From NCBI RefSeq assembly GCF_003515775.1, contig NZ_QWEI01000005.1, positions 62,001-126,000 of the forward strand: DNA of 64,000 nt. The letters run 5' to 3'. Both the position numbers and the translations under genes were made by a program. The notes below the pieces were generated by a model. The model was not told the origin of the DNA and did not search any database. It saw nothing but the letters and a program-made list of their open reading frames with translations. Source of the DNA: Ureibacillus yapensis (GTDB lineage: Bacteria > Bacillota > Bacilli > Bacillales_A > Planococcaceae). Positions 17,272-24,871 of this stretch are shown piece after piece. Position 1 is the stretch's first letter, and the number at the start of each line of letters is the position of its first letter.

Positions 17272-18507
17272 ATGGTGTTTTTAAGAAGGTCACTATTCTT
17301 AGGAGCTGTCTCATCCGTTCTTTTATTAGGAGCATGTGGCAGCGAGGAAGAAGCTGAGAAAGTAGAAGCTACACCGGCAGCTGAAGAAGAAGTAGTAGAA
17401 GAAAATAATGAAGAAACAGTTGAGGCAAGCACCGAACAGCCACAAGACAACGGAACAATATTAAATCCATATATCGCGGAGGATTTGAACGCGGATGTGG
17501 AAGTGGTTTATACGAATAAAAACCCACAATTGGAACATGCCTACAGTGATAAGGTAACCATTAAAATCGATGAATATCAAATTGTTCATGTTTCCAATAT
17601 GAATGAATCGAGTAAGACAAATTTTGATGGGGAAGATGAGGGTTATGTACTTACGTATAAAATGACATTGGATAATCAATCCGACGAAGATGTCTACTTT
17701 GCTGGAGGAGTCTCTTTATTGTCGGATGATGGAATGGACCATATTATCCCAAGACAGCATCTTGTTGACCGGGAGCAATGGCTAAAGGATAAAAGTACGG
17801 AAAACCCTTCCCAATTCAGCAAAGGGCAAAGCTTTACTGGAATGAATGCACATTCGATGACAAAGGCGCAGTTTGAAAAGCTAAATTCTCCAACGCTGAC
17901 AATTGATTCTTTATTCCTGAATGATGATGTTTCTCAAAAGTTAGGGGAAGATGCGGTATTCAAAATTCCTTTCAATGATGAAGGAGTTGAAAAAGCCGCA
18001 GTTTCAGCGCAGCTATACCAAGATAAAATGGTAACGGAAAATATTGCGGACAAAGAAGTGTTTTTCGAAAAAGCCAACATTAATGAAACAAAAGAAATTG
18101 ATGGCGTGAAAATCACGCTGGAAGGTGTGCAATATGCGAACGTAACGCCAACCGCTGCCTATAAAGAAAGCTTTACCGACTTTGGCGACAGTGGAGTTGT
18201 GGCTTTAACCTTGAACCTGGTTGTTGAAAATGGAAGCGATACGCCATTTGACAAATTTTTCGTTGATCGCAAATTGGTCATCGACGAAAATCGCGGGACG
18301 ATGTTCAATCAGGGGATGCTTGAACCAAATTACAGCGGTACGTCAAATCCTGGGGACAAAGATGAGTTCATTACGGTTTTCCTTTTCAGAAAAGATGAAT
18401 TCGATATCTTTAAAAAACTTCAACTTCATGTAGGACCGCTTAAAGATGGCGATGCGGAAGTGTTATTTAAAGAAAAATCCGTTACATTCGATTTACCGAA
18501 AGAGTAG
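17272..18507 (+). CDS. Large lipoprotein (DUF5068-like)
   Basis: A 411-residue exported lipoprotein. A signal peptide ends in the lipobox LLLGACGS, followed by an acidic Glu/Ala/Thr-rich linker (about 25-60) and two beta-rich domains (about 75-260 and 265-410) that look like DUF5068 and a DUF4352-type immunoglobulin-like fold. Short motifs such as LTYKMTLDNQSDEDVYF and ALTLNLVVENGSDTPFDKF appear in equivalent places, hinting at an internal duplication. No enzyme motif is visible; it is probably a cell-surface binding protein. GGGGTGGG lies 7 nt before the ATG. It is monocistronic and ends at a hairpin. Confidence 0.75.
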   Translation: MVFLRRSLFLGAVSSVLLLGACGSEEEAEKVEATPAAEEEVVEENNEETVEASTEQPQDNGTILNPYIAEDLNADVEVVYTNKNPQLEHAYSDKVTIKIDEYQIVHVSNMNESSKTNFDGEDEGYVLTYKMTLDNQSDEDVYFAGGVSLLSDDGMDHIIPRQHLVDREQWLKDKSTENPSQFSKGQSFTGMNAHSMTKAQFEKLNSPTLTIDSLFLNDDVSQKLGEDAVFKIPFNDEGVEKAAVSAQLYQDKMVTENIADKEVFFEKANINETKEIDGVKITLEGVQYANVTPTAAYKESFTDFGDSGVVALTLNLVVENGSDTPFDKFFVDRKLVIDENRGTMFNQGMLEPNYSGTSNPGDKDEFITVFLFRKDEFDIFKKLQLHVGPLKDGDAEVLFKEKSVTFDLPKE

Positions 18508-18534
18508 AATGTTTTAGAAGAAAGTTTTAACGAA

Positions 18535-18570
18535 AGATCCCTCAAAAAGTCGTGAGGGGTCTCTCTTTTT
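18535..18570 (+). terminator. Terminator after the lipoprotein gene
   Basis: A 10-bp stem with one G-U pair (AGATCCCTCA with TGAGGGGTCT) followed by CTCTTTTT. Confidence 0.8.
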
Positions 18571-18581
18571 CTATGGAATAT

Positions 18582-19169
18582 TTATTTGCTGTTTTCTTTT
18601 TCTCGTTCTTTTTTTATTTCTTCAATTTTTTTCATATGTTCCAGATATTGTGTCTCCACTTCTGAAGTTGACGGGAGAAAGGGATCTGTATTATAGTCGA
18701 CTCGTCTCCCATAACGGATCATCTGATAGATAATCATACCGTTGTTCGGTTTTCCATTCAGTGTAAACATCGGTACAATATCAAATAATGCATAATAAAA
18801 TGCATAAAAAATAAAGCGGTCCCAAAACGTTTTGTATTCTTGCGCCCAACCGTTGGCGATTAAAAAGTTGAGCAGAAAGGCAACAGATAAGTTCATTAAT
18901 ATCGGAGCGGAATAGATACAAACGTACGCAAATTTATTTTTATATTTTAAATCATCATACGAAAACCAGCTGTAAAAATGGTAATATTTTCGGATATCAA
19001 GCATTCCAAATTTAATAAGCCGCGGACCAGTGCCAATGGTTATCCTTGGTTGTACTACCCCAAATAACCCGCTGAAAATTAAATAACCCAATTCACGAAG
19101 AAAAACGACAACAGGCAAAATAATAAAGGCAGAAATAATTAGTGACACGAGATCAGCTAGACCAAACAT
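18582..19169 (-). CDS. Site-2-protease-like membrane protein with degenerate active site
   Basis: A 195-residue membrane protein with about five hydrophobic segments and a charged C-terminal tail rich in Glu and Lys. The stretch VVFLRELGYLIFSGLFG aligns with the HExGHxxxAKLFG helix of M50 (site-2 protease) proteins, but the two zinc His are replaced (Arg25 and Tyr29). The later motif FDIVPMFTLNGKPNNGM matches the NPxPxxxxDG segment, with Asp replaced by Asn143. If the homology is right, this is a non-proteolytic relative. A GGGAG site lies about 13 nt from the ATG, which is long. It shares an intergenic hairpin with the convergent lipoprotein gene. Confidence 0.68.
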   Translation of the reverse strand: MFGLADLVSLIISAFIILPVVVFLRELGYLIFSGLFGVVQPRITIGTGPRLIKFGMLDIRKYYHFYSWFSYDDLKYKNKFAYVCIYSAPILMNLSVAFLLNFLIANGWAQEYKTFWDRFIFYAFYYALFDIVPMFTLNGKPNNGMIIYQMIRYGRRVDYNTDPFLPSTSEVETQYLEHMKKIEEIKKEREKENSK

Positions 19170-19242
19170 CTGGTATTATTCACTCCCAAAGCTTCACTCA
19201 TCTTTTTCTACCCTATTGGTTCTATTTAAAACAAAATAAAAA

Positions 19243-19272
19243 AACCTCTAACAAAACATCTTGTTAGAGGTT
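19243..19272 (-). terminator. Terminator of the ahpCF operon
   Basis: A perfect 12-bp stem (AACCTCTAACAA with TTGTTAGAGGTT) is followed on the minus strand by TTTTTTTATTTTG. Confidence 0.9.
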
Positions 19273-19280
19273 AATAGAGT

Positions 19281-20810
19281 TTAATTGCGAATTAAATAAT
19301 CAAATGCTCCTAATGCTGCAGTAGCACCGGATCCCATCGAGATGATGATTTGGTTGAAGGCGCTGTCTGTACAGTCGCCGGCAGCAAATACACCAGGAAT
19401 CGTCGTAGCACCGCGCTTATCAACAATGATTTCACCAATTTGGTTGCGTTCTAGCGTACCTGCCAGCCACTCAGTGTTTGGCACCAATCCGATTTGGACG
19501 AACACACCAGCTAATTCAATGTGTTTTTCTTCACCAGATTCACGGTCAACATAAGTGAGGCCATTTACTTTATCCGTACCTGTAATTTCAGTTGTTTGGG
19601 CATTTGTATATACCGTAACATTCGGTAGGCTGCGTAAACGGTTTTGCAAGACTTCATCCGCTCTTAGTTCCGAGCCGAATTCAAGCACTGTTACATGATT
19701 GACGATTCCTGCAAGGTCAATCGCTGCTTCAATACCGGAGTTTCCTCCACCAATGACAGCAACGTCTTTACCTGCAAATAATGGACCATCACAATGCGGA
19801 CAATAAGCCACACCCTTGTTTTTGAATTCTTGCTCACCAGGAACATTTACATTGCGCCAACGGGCACCTGTTGAAATGATTACAGCTTTACTCTTAAGTA
19901 CAGCGCCGTTTTCTAATTCAACTTCAACTAAGTCTTTCTTTTCAAGGCGTGTCGCACGCTGAAGTTTCATCACGTCAATGTTATATTCTTGGACATGCTC
20001 CTCAAGAGCCTGTGCAAGTTTTGGTCCTTCTGTTTCTTTTACACTGATAAAGTTTTCAATCGTTAAGGTGTCCAAAATTTGGCCGCCAAAACGTTCTGCT
20101 ACGATACCAGTACGAATGCCTTTACGCGCTGAGTAGATCGCAGCACTTGCTCCAGCAGGACCTCCGCCAACCACAAGGATATCGTAAGGTTCTTTATTGG
20201 AAAGTTCATCCGCTTTTGGACCTGACCCCAATTTGGCCAGAATTTCATCGAGTGTCATACGGCCGTTGCCGAATGATTCGCCATTTAAATAAACTGCTGG
20301 TACAGCCAAGATATCTTTGCTTTCCACTTCTTCTTTGAATGCAGTGCCCTCGATCATTGTGTGTGTAATGTTAGGGTTCAATACACTCATGATGTTCAAG
20401 GCTTGAACCACATCAGGACAATTGTGGCAAGTTAAGCTGACATAAGTTTCAAAGTGATATTCACCATCAATGTCCTTGATTTGATCGATGACACTTTGAT
20501 CGATTTTTGGTGCACGCCCGCTTACTTGAAGCAAAGCAAGTACCAATGAAGTGAATTCATGGCCTAGTGGAACACCGGCAAACGTAACGCCTGTTTCTTC
20601 GCCAACACGGTTGACGCTGAAGCTTGGCGTTCTTACCAGTTCCGCTTTTTCTACCGTAATTTTTGATGAAAGAGAAGCTAGCTCATTAACTAGAGCCAGC
20701 ACCTCCTCGGATACTTTGTCAGAGCCTGTACTTACTTTCAGGACAATATCATTCTCAAGCAGTTGCAGGTACTGATTTAATTGAGATTTGATTTCTGCAT
20801 CGAGTGCCAT
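19281..20810 (-). CDS. ahpF: Alkyl hydroperoxide reductase subunit F
   Basis: A 509-residue flavoprotein that passes electrons from NADH to AhpC. The N-terminal pair of thioredoxin-like folds carries the redox motif CHNC (Cys128, Cys131). The thioredoxin-reductase-like part starts near residue 205 with the FAD motif [19 protein letters not shown], has the active-site disulfide CPHC, the NAD motif [12 protein letters not shown], and the C-terminal FAD motif [10 protein letters not shown]. Length is normal for AhpF. It starts 14 nt after ahpC and is co-transcribed with it; the terminator is just downstream. Confidence 0.97.
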   Translation of the reverse strand: MALDAEIKSQLNQYLQLLENDIVLKVSTGSDKVSEEVLALVNELASLSSKITVEKAELVRTPSFSVNRVGEETGVTFAGVPLGHEFTSLVLALLQVSGRAPKIDQSVIDQIKDIDGEYHFETYVSLTCHNCPDVVQALNIMSVLNPNITHTMIEGTAFKEEVESKDILAVPAVYLNGESFGNGRMTLDEILAKLGSGPKADELSNKEPYDILVVGGGPAGASAAIYSARKGIRTGIVAERFGGQILDTLTIENFISVKETEGPKLAQALEEHVQEYNIDVMKLQRATRLEKKDLVEVELENGAVLKSKAVIISTGARWRNVNVPGEQEFKNKGVAYCPHCDGPLFAGKDVAVIGGGNSGIEAAIDLAGIVNHVTVLEFGSELRADEVLQNRLRSLPNVTVYTNAQTTEITGTDKVNGLTYVDRESGEEKHIELAGVFVQIGLVPNTEWLAGTLERNQIGEIIVDKRGATTIPGVFAAGDCTDSAFNQIIISMGSGATAALGAFDYLIRN

Positions 20811-20824
20811 TTATATCGCTCTCC

Positions 20825-21388
20825 TTAGATTTTACCTACAAGGTCAAGGCTTGGTTTAAGTGTTTCGCCGCCTTCTTCCCATTTTGCAGGGCAAACTTCA
20901 CCTGGATTGTTGCGTACATATTGTGCTGCTTTGATTTTGTTAATAAGAATGCTTGCATCACGGCCAATTCCGCCTGCATTGATTTCAAGCGCTTGGATTA
21001 CGCCATCTGGATCGATGATGAAAGTACCGCGATCTGCAACACCATCTTCTTCAATTAAAACGTCGAAGTTGCGTGAAATCACATGTGAAGGATCCCCGAT
21101 CATTGTATACGTAATTTTACCGATTGCTTCTGATGAATCGTGCCATGCTTTGTGAACAAAATGAGAATCAGTTGAAACAGAGTATACTTCAACGCCAAGT
21201 TTTTGTAATTCTGGGTATTGGCCTTGTAGATCTTCAAGTTCTGTTGGGCAAACAAAAGTGAAGTCTGCTGGGTAGAAGCATACTACGCTCCATTTTCCTT
21301 TTAGATCTTGTTCCGTAACTTCTACAAATTCACCGTTTTTGTAAGCTTGTGCTGTAAATGGTAGTACTTCTTTTCCGATTAATGACAT
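20825..21388 (-). CDS. ahpC: Alkyl hydroperoxide reductase subunit C (2-Cys peroxiredoxin)
   Basis: A 187-residue typical 2-Cys peroxiredoxin that reduces H2O2 and organic peroxides in the cytoplasm. The peroxidatic Cys47 lies in DFTFVCPTE and the resolving Cys166 in GEVCPAKW. The GGIGRD and FF-like (YF-type) surroundings of sensitive peroxiredoxins are partly present (GGIGRDAS). The start ATG has GGAGG 8 nt upstream; a TTG five codons earlier overlaps that site and is not the start. The promoter region shows a TTGACA -35 box and a PerR-like palindrome over the -10 region, consistent with peroxide control. Confidence 0.97.
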   Translation of the reverse strand: MSLIGKEVLPFTAQAYKNGEFVEVTEQDLKGKWSVVCFYPADFTFVCPTELEDLQGQYPELQKLGVEVYSVSTDSHFVHKAWHDSSEAIGKITYTMIGDPSHVISRNFDVLIEEDGVADRGTFIIDPDGVIQALEINAGGIGRDASILINKIKAAQYVRNNPGEVCPAKWEEGGETLKPSLDLVGKI

Positions 21389-21428
21389 GAAAAATACCTC
21401 CAATAATTTATTTAGATTAATTACTATC

Positions 21429-21443
21429 TAACACTAATTGTTA
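21429..21443. promoter_or_regulatory. Candidate PerR box upstream of ahpC
   Basis: TAACACTAATTGTTA is a 7-1-7 inverted repeat with six of seven arm pairs matching. It matches 9 of 14 defined positions of the Bacillus PerR consensus TTATAATnATTATAA and overlaps the ahpC -10 region, the usual place for a peroxide repressor site. Confidence 0.45.
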
Positions 21444-21465
21444 TTTAAGCCGCGAAATTTGTCAA
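21437..21465 (-). promoter_or_regulatory. Probable sigma-A promoter of ahpCF
   Basis: On the minus strand a perfect TTGACA -35 box (21460-21465) is followed after 17 bp by AACAAT (or TAACAA at 16 bp) as a poor -10 box. Confidence 0.6.
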
Positions 21466-21788
21466 CAAAAACACTCTTATATTTTTGGCATAATGCAAAA
21501 AAGTATACTAATTATTAAATGGAAGCTGTTCGTTTTAATAAACTTGGAGGGAGGAAAGGTTGGATAGAGCCTTTGAATAGGTTATCTTTATTGAACATAG
21601 CCTTATTGCGTTGAAATGAGAATAAGTATTTGATGTTCGCAAAATCGACAAAAAGCGGCTAAAGATGAAAAAAGAATCTTTTTAATAAAGAGTGCCTTTC
21701 GATGTTTTTAAGCCTAATTCATGTAATAGCGAATCGAAAATTGTATAATGAGGGCGAAAGTTCTGACAAAATGGAAGGAGTGGTCATA
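21466..21788. other. Intergenic region with a trace of a lost dehydrogenase
   Basis: About 320 bases between divergent ahpC and the short-chain dehydrogenase. A short frame at 21519 starts MEAVRFNKLGG, like the first residues of zinc-type quinone oxidoreductases/alcohol dehydrogenases, then loses all similarity. Nothing else recognisable. Confidence 0.35.
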
Positions 21789-22514
21789 ATGGCACAATCT
21801 CTAAAGGGTAAAGTAGCATTTATCACTGGTGCAGCAAGAGGAATTGGCAAGGCAACGGCGCTTCAGTTAGCTAAAGAAGGGGTCAATATTGGCCTGATTG
21901 CAAGAACAGAGTCCGATTTGAAAAAGGCAGCAACAGAAATTGAGGACCTGGGAGTCAAAGTTGCTTTTGCAACAGGCGACGTTTCATCTAAAGAACAAGC
22001 AGAAACAGCCATTAAATCACTATCAGACAGTTTGGGAGCTCCCGATATTTTAATTAATAATGCAGGAATTGCTTCATTCGGAACGGTATTGGAGATGGAT
22101 CCGGAAGAATGGAAAAAGATAATTGATGTCAACCTGATGGGGACATATTATGTTACACATGCCGTTTTGCCGCAGTTAATTGAGAAAAACGGCGGAGATA
22201 TTATTAATATTTCATCGACTAGCGGTTTAAATGGTGCTGCCACTTCCAGTGCTTATAGTGCATCCAAATTTGCGGTGATCGGGTTTACCGAATCGCTTGC
22301 GCAGGAAGTTCGCCGAAATAACATCCGTGTATCGGCATTGACGCCTAGTACAGTAGCGACTGATTTAGCGTTTGACTTGAATTTAATTAAGGAAAACGAC
22401 GATTCAAAAATTATGCAGCCCGAGGACATTGCAGAATTTATCGTCAACCAATTGAAACTAAATCCGCGCATTTATGTGAAAACAGCTAGCTTCATCGCAA
22501 CGAATCCTTTTTAA
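21789..22514 (+). CDS. Short-chain dehydrogenase/reductase, 3-ketoacyl-ACP-reductase-like (YoxD type)
   Basis: A 241-residue classical SDR. The NADP-binding motif is [11 protein letters not shown] (about residues 12-22), NNAG is at about 90-93, and the catalytic set is Ser (INISSTSG), Tyr and Lys in [10 protein letters not shown]. It resembles B. subtilis YoxD, annotated as a 3-oxoacyl-ACP reductase homologue outside the fab cluster; the actual substrate is unknown. The ATG is preceded by GGAAGGAG at 8 nt. An upstream in-frame extension of 29 codons lacks a ribosome site. It appears to be a single-gene unit ending at a hairpin. Confidence 0.9.
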   Translation: MAQSLKGKVAFITGAARGIGKATALQLAKEGVNIGLIARTESDLKKAATEIEDLGVKVAFATGDVSSKEQAETAIKSLSDSLGAPDILINNAGIASFGTVLEMDPEEWKKIIDVNLMGTYYVTHAVLPQLIEKNGGDIINISSTSGLNGAATSSAYSASKFAVIGFTESLAQEVRRNNIRVSALTPSTVATDLAFDLNLIKENDDSKIMQPEDIAEFIVNQLKLNPRIYVKTASFIATNPF

Positions 22515-22547
22515 TTTGTTTAAATAAAAAATACGGTTTAAGGTAGA

Positions 22548-22581
22548 GGGCTGACTTGTAATTTTGAACTAGAGTCAGCCC
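22548..22581. terminator. Terminator between convergent SDR and NlpC/P60-like genes
   Basis: A perfect 9-bp GC-rich stem (GGGCTGACT with AGTCAGCCC) with a 16-nt loop between converging genes. Confidence 0.7.
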
Positions 22582-22591
22582 CCATTTTACA

Positions 22592-23071
22592 TTATTTAAT
22601 TACACGTTTTGCCCCGATATACCGTTCTTTCCAATAAGAATCACTCATCTTAACAATTTTTACTCCTTTTGATGTCGCGCCAGTAAATGTACCATCGCCA
22701 TTGTAAATGGCGACAAATGACACTTTTCCTTTTTCCCCCGTTGCATAAAACACTAAATCGCCTTTTTGTAATTGATCTTGTTTGACTGGTTCGCCTGTTT
22801 TATATTGAGAATCGCTAGTGCGTGGGATTGTCATTTTAGTCGCTGCATTTTTATAGACATATTGTGTAAAACCACTTGCATCGAAACCCTTCGGTGTTGT
22901 TCCTCCCCATTTAAAAGGAGTATTGACATAACGCTTTGCGACCTCAGAGACTTCTTCTCCATAATTAATCGTGGCTGAAGCGGACGTTCCCCCAAAGATG
23001 AATGTTGCCAGTAAAACCAATACTGTTGCTCCCATTACAATCCATTTTGGAATCGACAATGGCAAAGACAT
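22592..23071 (-). CDS. Exported NlpC/P60-domain protein lacking catalytic residues
   Basis: A 159-residue protein with a signal peptide or anchor (residues 8-34) and one NlpC/P60 domain (about 38-159), a fold that normally cuts gamma-D-Glu-diamino-acid bonds in peptidoglycan. The fold markers are intact (PFKWGGTTPKGFD, LQKGDLVFY, SDSYWKERYIGAKRV), but the catalytic Cys is Ala65 (GFDASGF), the catalytic His is Phe119 (GKVSFVAIY), and the third residue, normally His in FIHAS, is Gly131 (FTGAT). I checked these codons on the nucleotide sequence. It is therefore likely a non-cleaving binding or regulatory relative. AGGAGG is 6 nt before the ATG, and the frame is intact, so it is not an obvious pseudogene. 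Confidence 0.85.
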   Translation of the reverse strand: MSLPLSIPKWIVMGATVLVLLATFIFGGTSASATINYGEEVSEVAKRYVNTPFKWGGTTPKGFDASGFTQYVYKNAATKMTIPRTSDSQYKTGEPVKQDQLQKGDLVFYATGEKGKVSFVAIYNGDGTFTGATSKGVKIVKMSDSYWKERYIGAKRVIK

Positions 23072-23346
23072 GAAGCATCCTCCTAAGTTCTCATTTTTTC
23101 TTACACCAATTAGACGTTTAGGAAAAAAATGGGTTTCAATTTTGTAGGTGAAATTAATAATAATTTTTTATTGTTGAATGGAAAAACGAAGAAATAATAA
23201 AAATGTACAAAGAAAGAGGATTTTGTAATTGAAAGGCCTTTTAGTTTGTTTGTGGGGAAAAGATTACTGTAATTTGTTTAGGGGAATCACTTTTATAGAA
23301 CAGCCTAAAATGATACGATAAATGGTAAAAGCAAGCGGAGGTATTT

Positions 23347-23961
23347 ATGGTGAAAGAGCAATTTAAGGATAAGTTCAACCAAAATCAGCCGCTATTCATA
23401 GGAGAAGAGACGGCTTTTCGTTCGGCGGTTTTAATTCCATTGGTACGCGTGAATGAAGAATGGCATGTTCTTTTTGAGGTGCGTGCATTAAAGATGAGAA
23501 AACAGCCTGGCGATATCAGTTTTCCGGGCGGCAAGATCGATGCGACCGATCAAACACCATTGGATGCTGCCTTGAGAGAAACTTATGAAGAATTGGGTGT
23601 TCCTCCCGAATCAATCGAAATAATAGGGGAGCTAAGCCCCTATATTGCATCCCCATCCTTTGTAGTCTACCCTTTTGCAGGAATTATCGAGAATCATCAG
23701 ATGCATGACTATAACAGGCATGAGGTGGAAGATGTTTTCACCGTACCGCTTAACTGGTTGCTGAACCATCAACCTTATCGACACCTTGTATCGGTGGAAC
23801 CGAAGCCCGCCGATGATTTTCCATTCCATAAAATCATGAATGGGGACAAATACCAATGGCGGGTGCGCTCCATGGAAGAATGGTTTTACGATTATGAAGG
23901 CTATACCATCTGGGGCCTAACCGCTCGAATTTTAAAGTATTTTATAGAAAAGATAAAATAA
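23347..23961 (+). CDS. Nudix hydrolase, CoA-pyrophosphatase-like (NudL type)
   Basis: A 204-residue Nudix protein. The Nudix box runs from PGGKID (residue 60) to RETYEELGV (residues 78-86), with Glu81 and Glu82 as metal ligands. The segment before it, LFEVRALKMRKQPGDISFPGG, matches the UPF0035 signature that precedes the box in CoA pyrophosphatases, though LxxHxGQ is changed to MRKQPGD. Expected reaction: hydrolysis of CoA or its derivatives to 3',5'-ADP and phosphopantetheine. GGAGG lies 5 nt before the ATG. A hairpin follows within about 60 nt. Confidence 0.87.
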   Translation: MVKEQFKDKFNQNQPLFIGEETAFRSAVLIPLVRVNEEWHVLFEVRALKMRKQPGDISFPGGKIDATDQTPLDAALRETYEELGVPPESIEIIGELSPYIASPSFVVYPFAGIIENHQMHDYNRHEVEDVFTVPLNWLLNHQPYRHLVSVEPKPADDFPFHKIMNGDKYQWRVRSMEEWFYDYEGYTIWGLTARILKYFIEKIK

Positions 23962-24011
23962 TCCCGCCTGAGAAGGTAATGAACTGGCACCTTCTTTAAA
24001 AATAAAGAAAA

Positions 24012-24052
24012 AACCATGAACAAGCTGTGTTATAGCTTGTCATAGTTTTTTC
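24012..24052 (+). terminator. Hairpin with T-tract after the Nudix gene
   Basis: ACAAGCT pairs with AGCTTGT, extended by imperfect AACCATG/CATAGTT pairing, followed by TTTTTT. It overlaps the end of the chemoreceptor remnant on the other strand. Confidence 0.6.
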
Positions 24053-24225
24053 GCCAAGTCTTCTATTTTTTCCGCTACTTCGATCAAGTTGTTCATGGCA
24101 GTCGAAATCTCATGAATAGAGTTATATTGCTGGCTTGAAAATGTAGCGGTTAAATCCACGATTTGTTTAACTTCATCTACCCGCAACTTCAATAAATTCA
24201 TTACTTCATTAATTCTTCTCTGTTA
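24040..24225 (-). pseudogene. C-terminal remnant of a methyl-accepting chemotaxis protein
   Basis: On the minus strand an open stretch of about 60 codons ends at a TGA and begins just after an in-frame TAA. Its translation (for example RVDEVKQIVDLTATFSSQQ and SIHEISTAMNNLIEVAEKI, ending DLAKKL) reads like the last helix of a short Bacillus chemoreceptor of the YfmS/HemAT type. There is no ribosome site at the only ATG (24199-24201), no HAMP or hairpin-tip region, and no upstream part of a receptor. I take it as the tail left after deletion of the rest of the gene. Confidence 0.6.
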
Positions 24226-24389
24226 TTTTCTGCTTAGTTAACATTATAACGTTAAATAGACAGAATGTTATAACAATATTTCCTTTAACCTTCAATTTTC
24301 TGTCGATGCATATTTCCGCGAGATCTTACAATACTAAAGCTAGATCAACGAATTATTGTTGAAAATGGGATGAAGGGAAGAGGCGAAAA

Positions 24390-24668
24390 GTGGCTAAACA
24401 CTCGGATACAAGTTGGAAACAAGACCATCCTAGCACGCTATTCAGCAATTCTGTACAAAAGGCTGACCGTGCTGTAAAGCAGGCAATGTCACACCCGGAA
24501 GAAATAGCGGTAGAGCATGCTTTCAATTCGATTGACCATGCAGAAAACGCACTGCAAAATGCTCAGCAACACAACGAACATATGGACACTGTCGAGCAAA
24601 ACAAAGAACATCTGGATGATTTGAAAGAAAAGCTAAACGAAGTTAAAGAAATCGTGGAAGAACAATAA
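24390..24668 (+). CDS. Small hypothetical hydrophilic protein (92 aa)
   Basis: I do not recognise the family. The protein is soluble, helical and rich in His, Glu, Gln and Asn, with heptad-like spacing in the C-terminal half (HLDDLKEKLNEVKEIVEEQ), suggesting a coiled coil. There is no signal peptide. The start is GTG with GAGG 6 nt upstream. A terminator hairpin follows 15 nt after the stop, supporting a real single-gene transcript. Its composition is compatible with a spore or stress-related small protein, but that is a guess. Confidence 0.7.
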   Translation: MAKHSDTSWKQDHPSTLFSNSVQKADRAVKQAMSHPEEIAVEHAFNSIDHAENALQNAQQHNEHMDTVEQNKEHLDDLKEKLNEVKEIVEEQ

Positions 24669-24676
24669 AATATGAA

Positions 24677-24715
24677 CGGAGCTCCCGAAAATGTTGGCGG
24701 GAGTTTTATTTTTTT
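24677..24715 (+). terminator. Terminator after the 92-residue protein gene
   Basis: CTCCCG pairs with CGGGAG across a 10-nt loop, followed by TTTTATTTTTTT. Confidence 0.85.
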
Positions 24716-24766
24716 GTATGGGAAAAGAATCGGGGCTTTATTGAAAAACTTTCAGAAAACAAGAAT

Positions 24767-24816
24767 ATACCTCATTTAAATGCCTTTTACCCTCTGAACG
24801 CATTTAAATGAGGTAT
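24767..24816. repeat. Perfect 17-bp inverted repeat downstream of paralogue 2
   Basis: ATACCTCATTTAAATGC and GCATTTAAATGAGGTAT flank a 16-nt loop. It is positioned as the transcript end of the minus-strand gene that stops at 24872, but lacks a long T-tract. Confidence 0.75.
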
Positions 24817-24871
24817 TCGAATAGTTTCGAGCGTCAAGTAAATCTCCTTTGTTTTTGAATTAATGTTTTTT

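Noticed and set aside
17166-17450. 94-codon minus-strand frame opposite the lipoprotein start
   Set aside because: Antisense to a lipobox-bearing gene with a strong ribosome site; Ser/Ala-rich shadow of the acidic linker.
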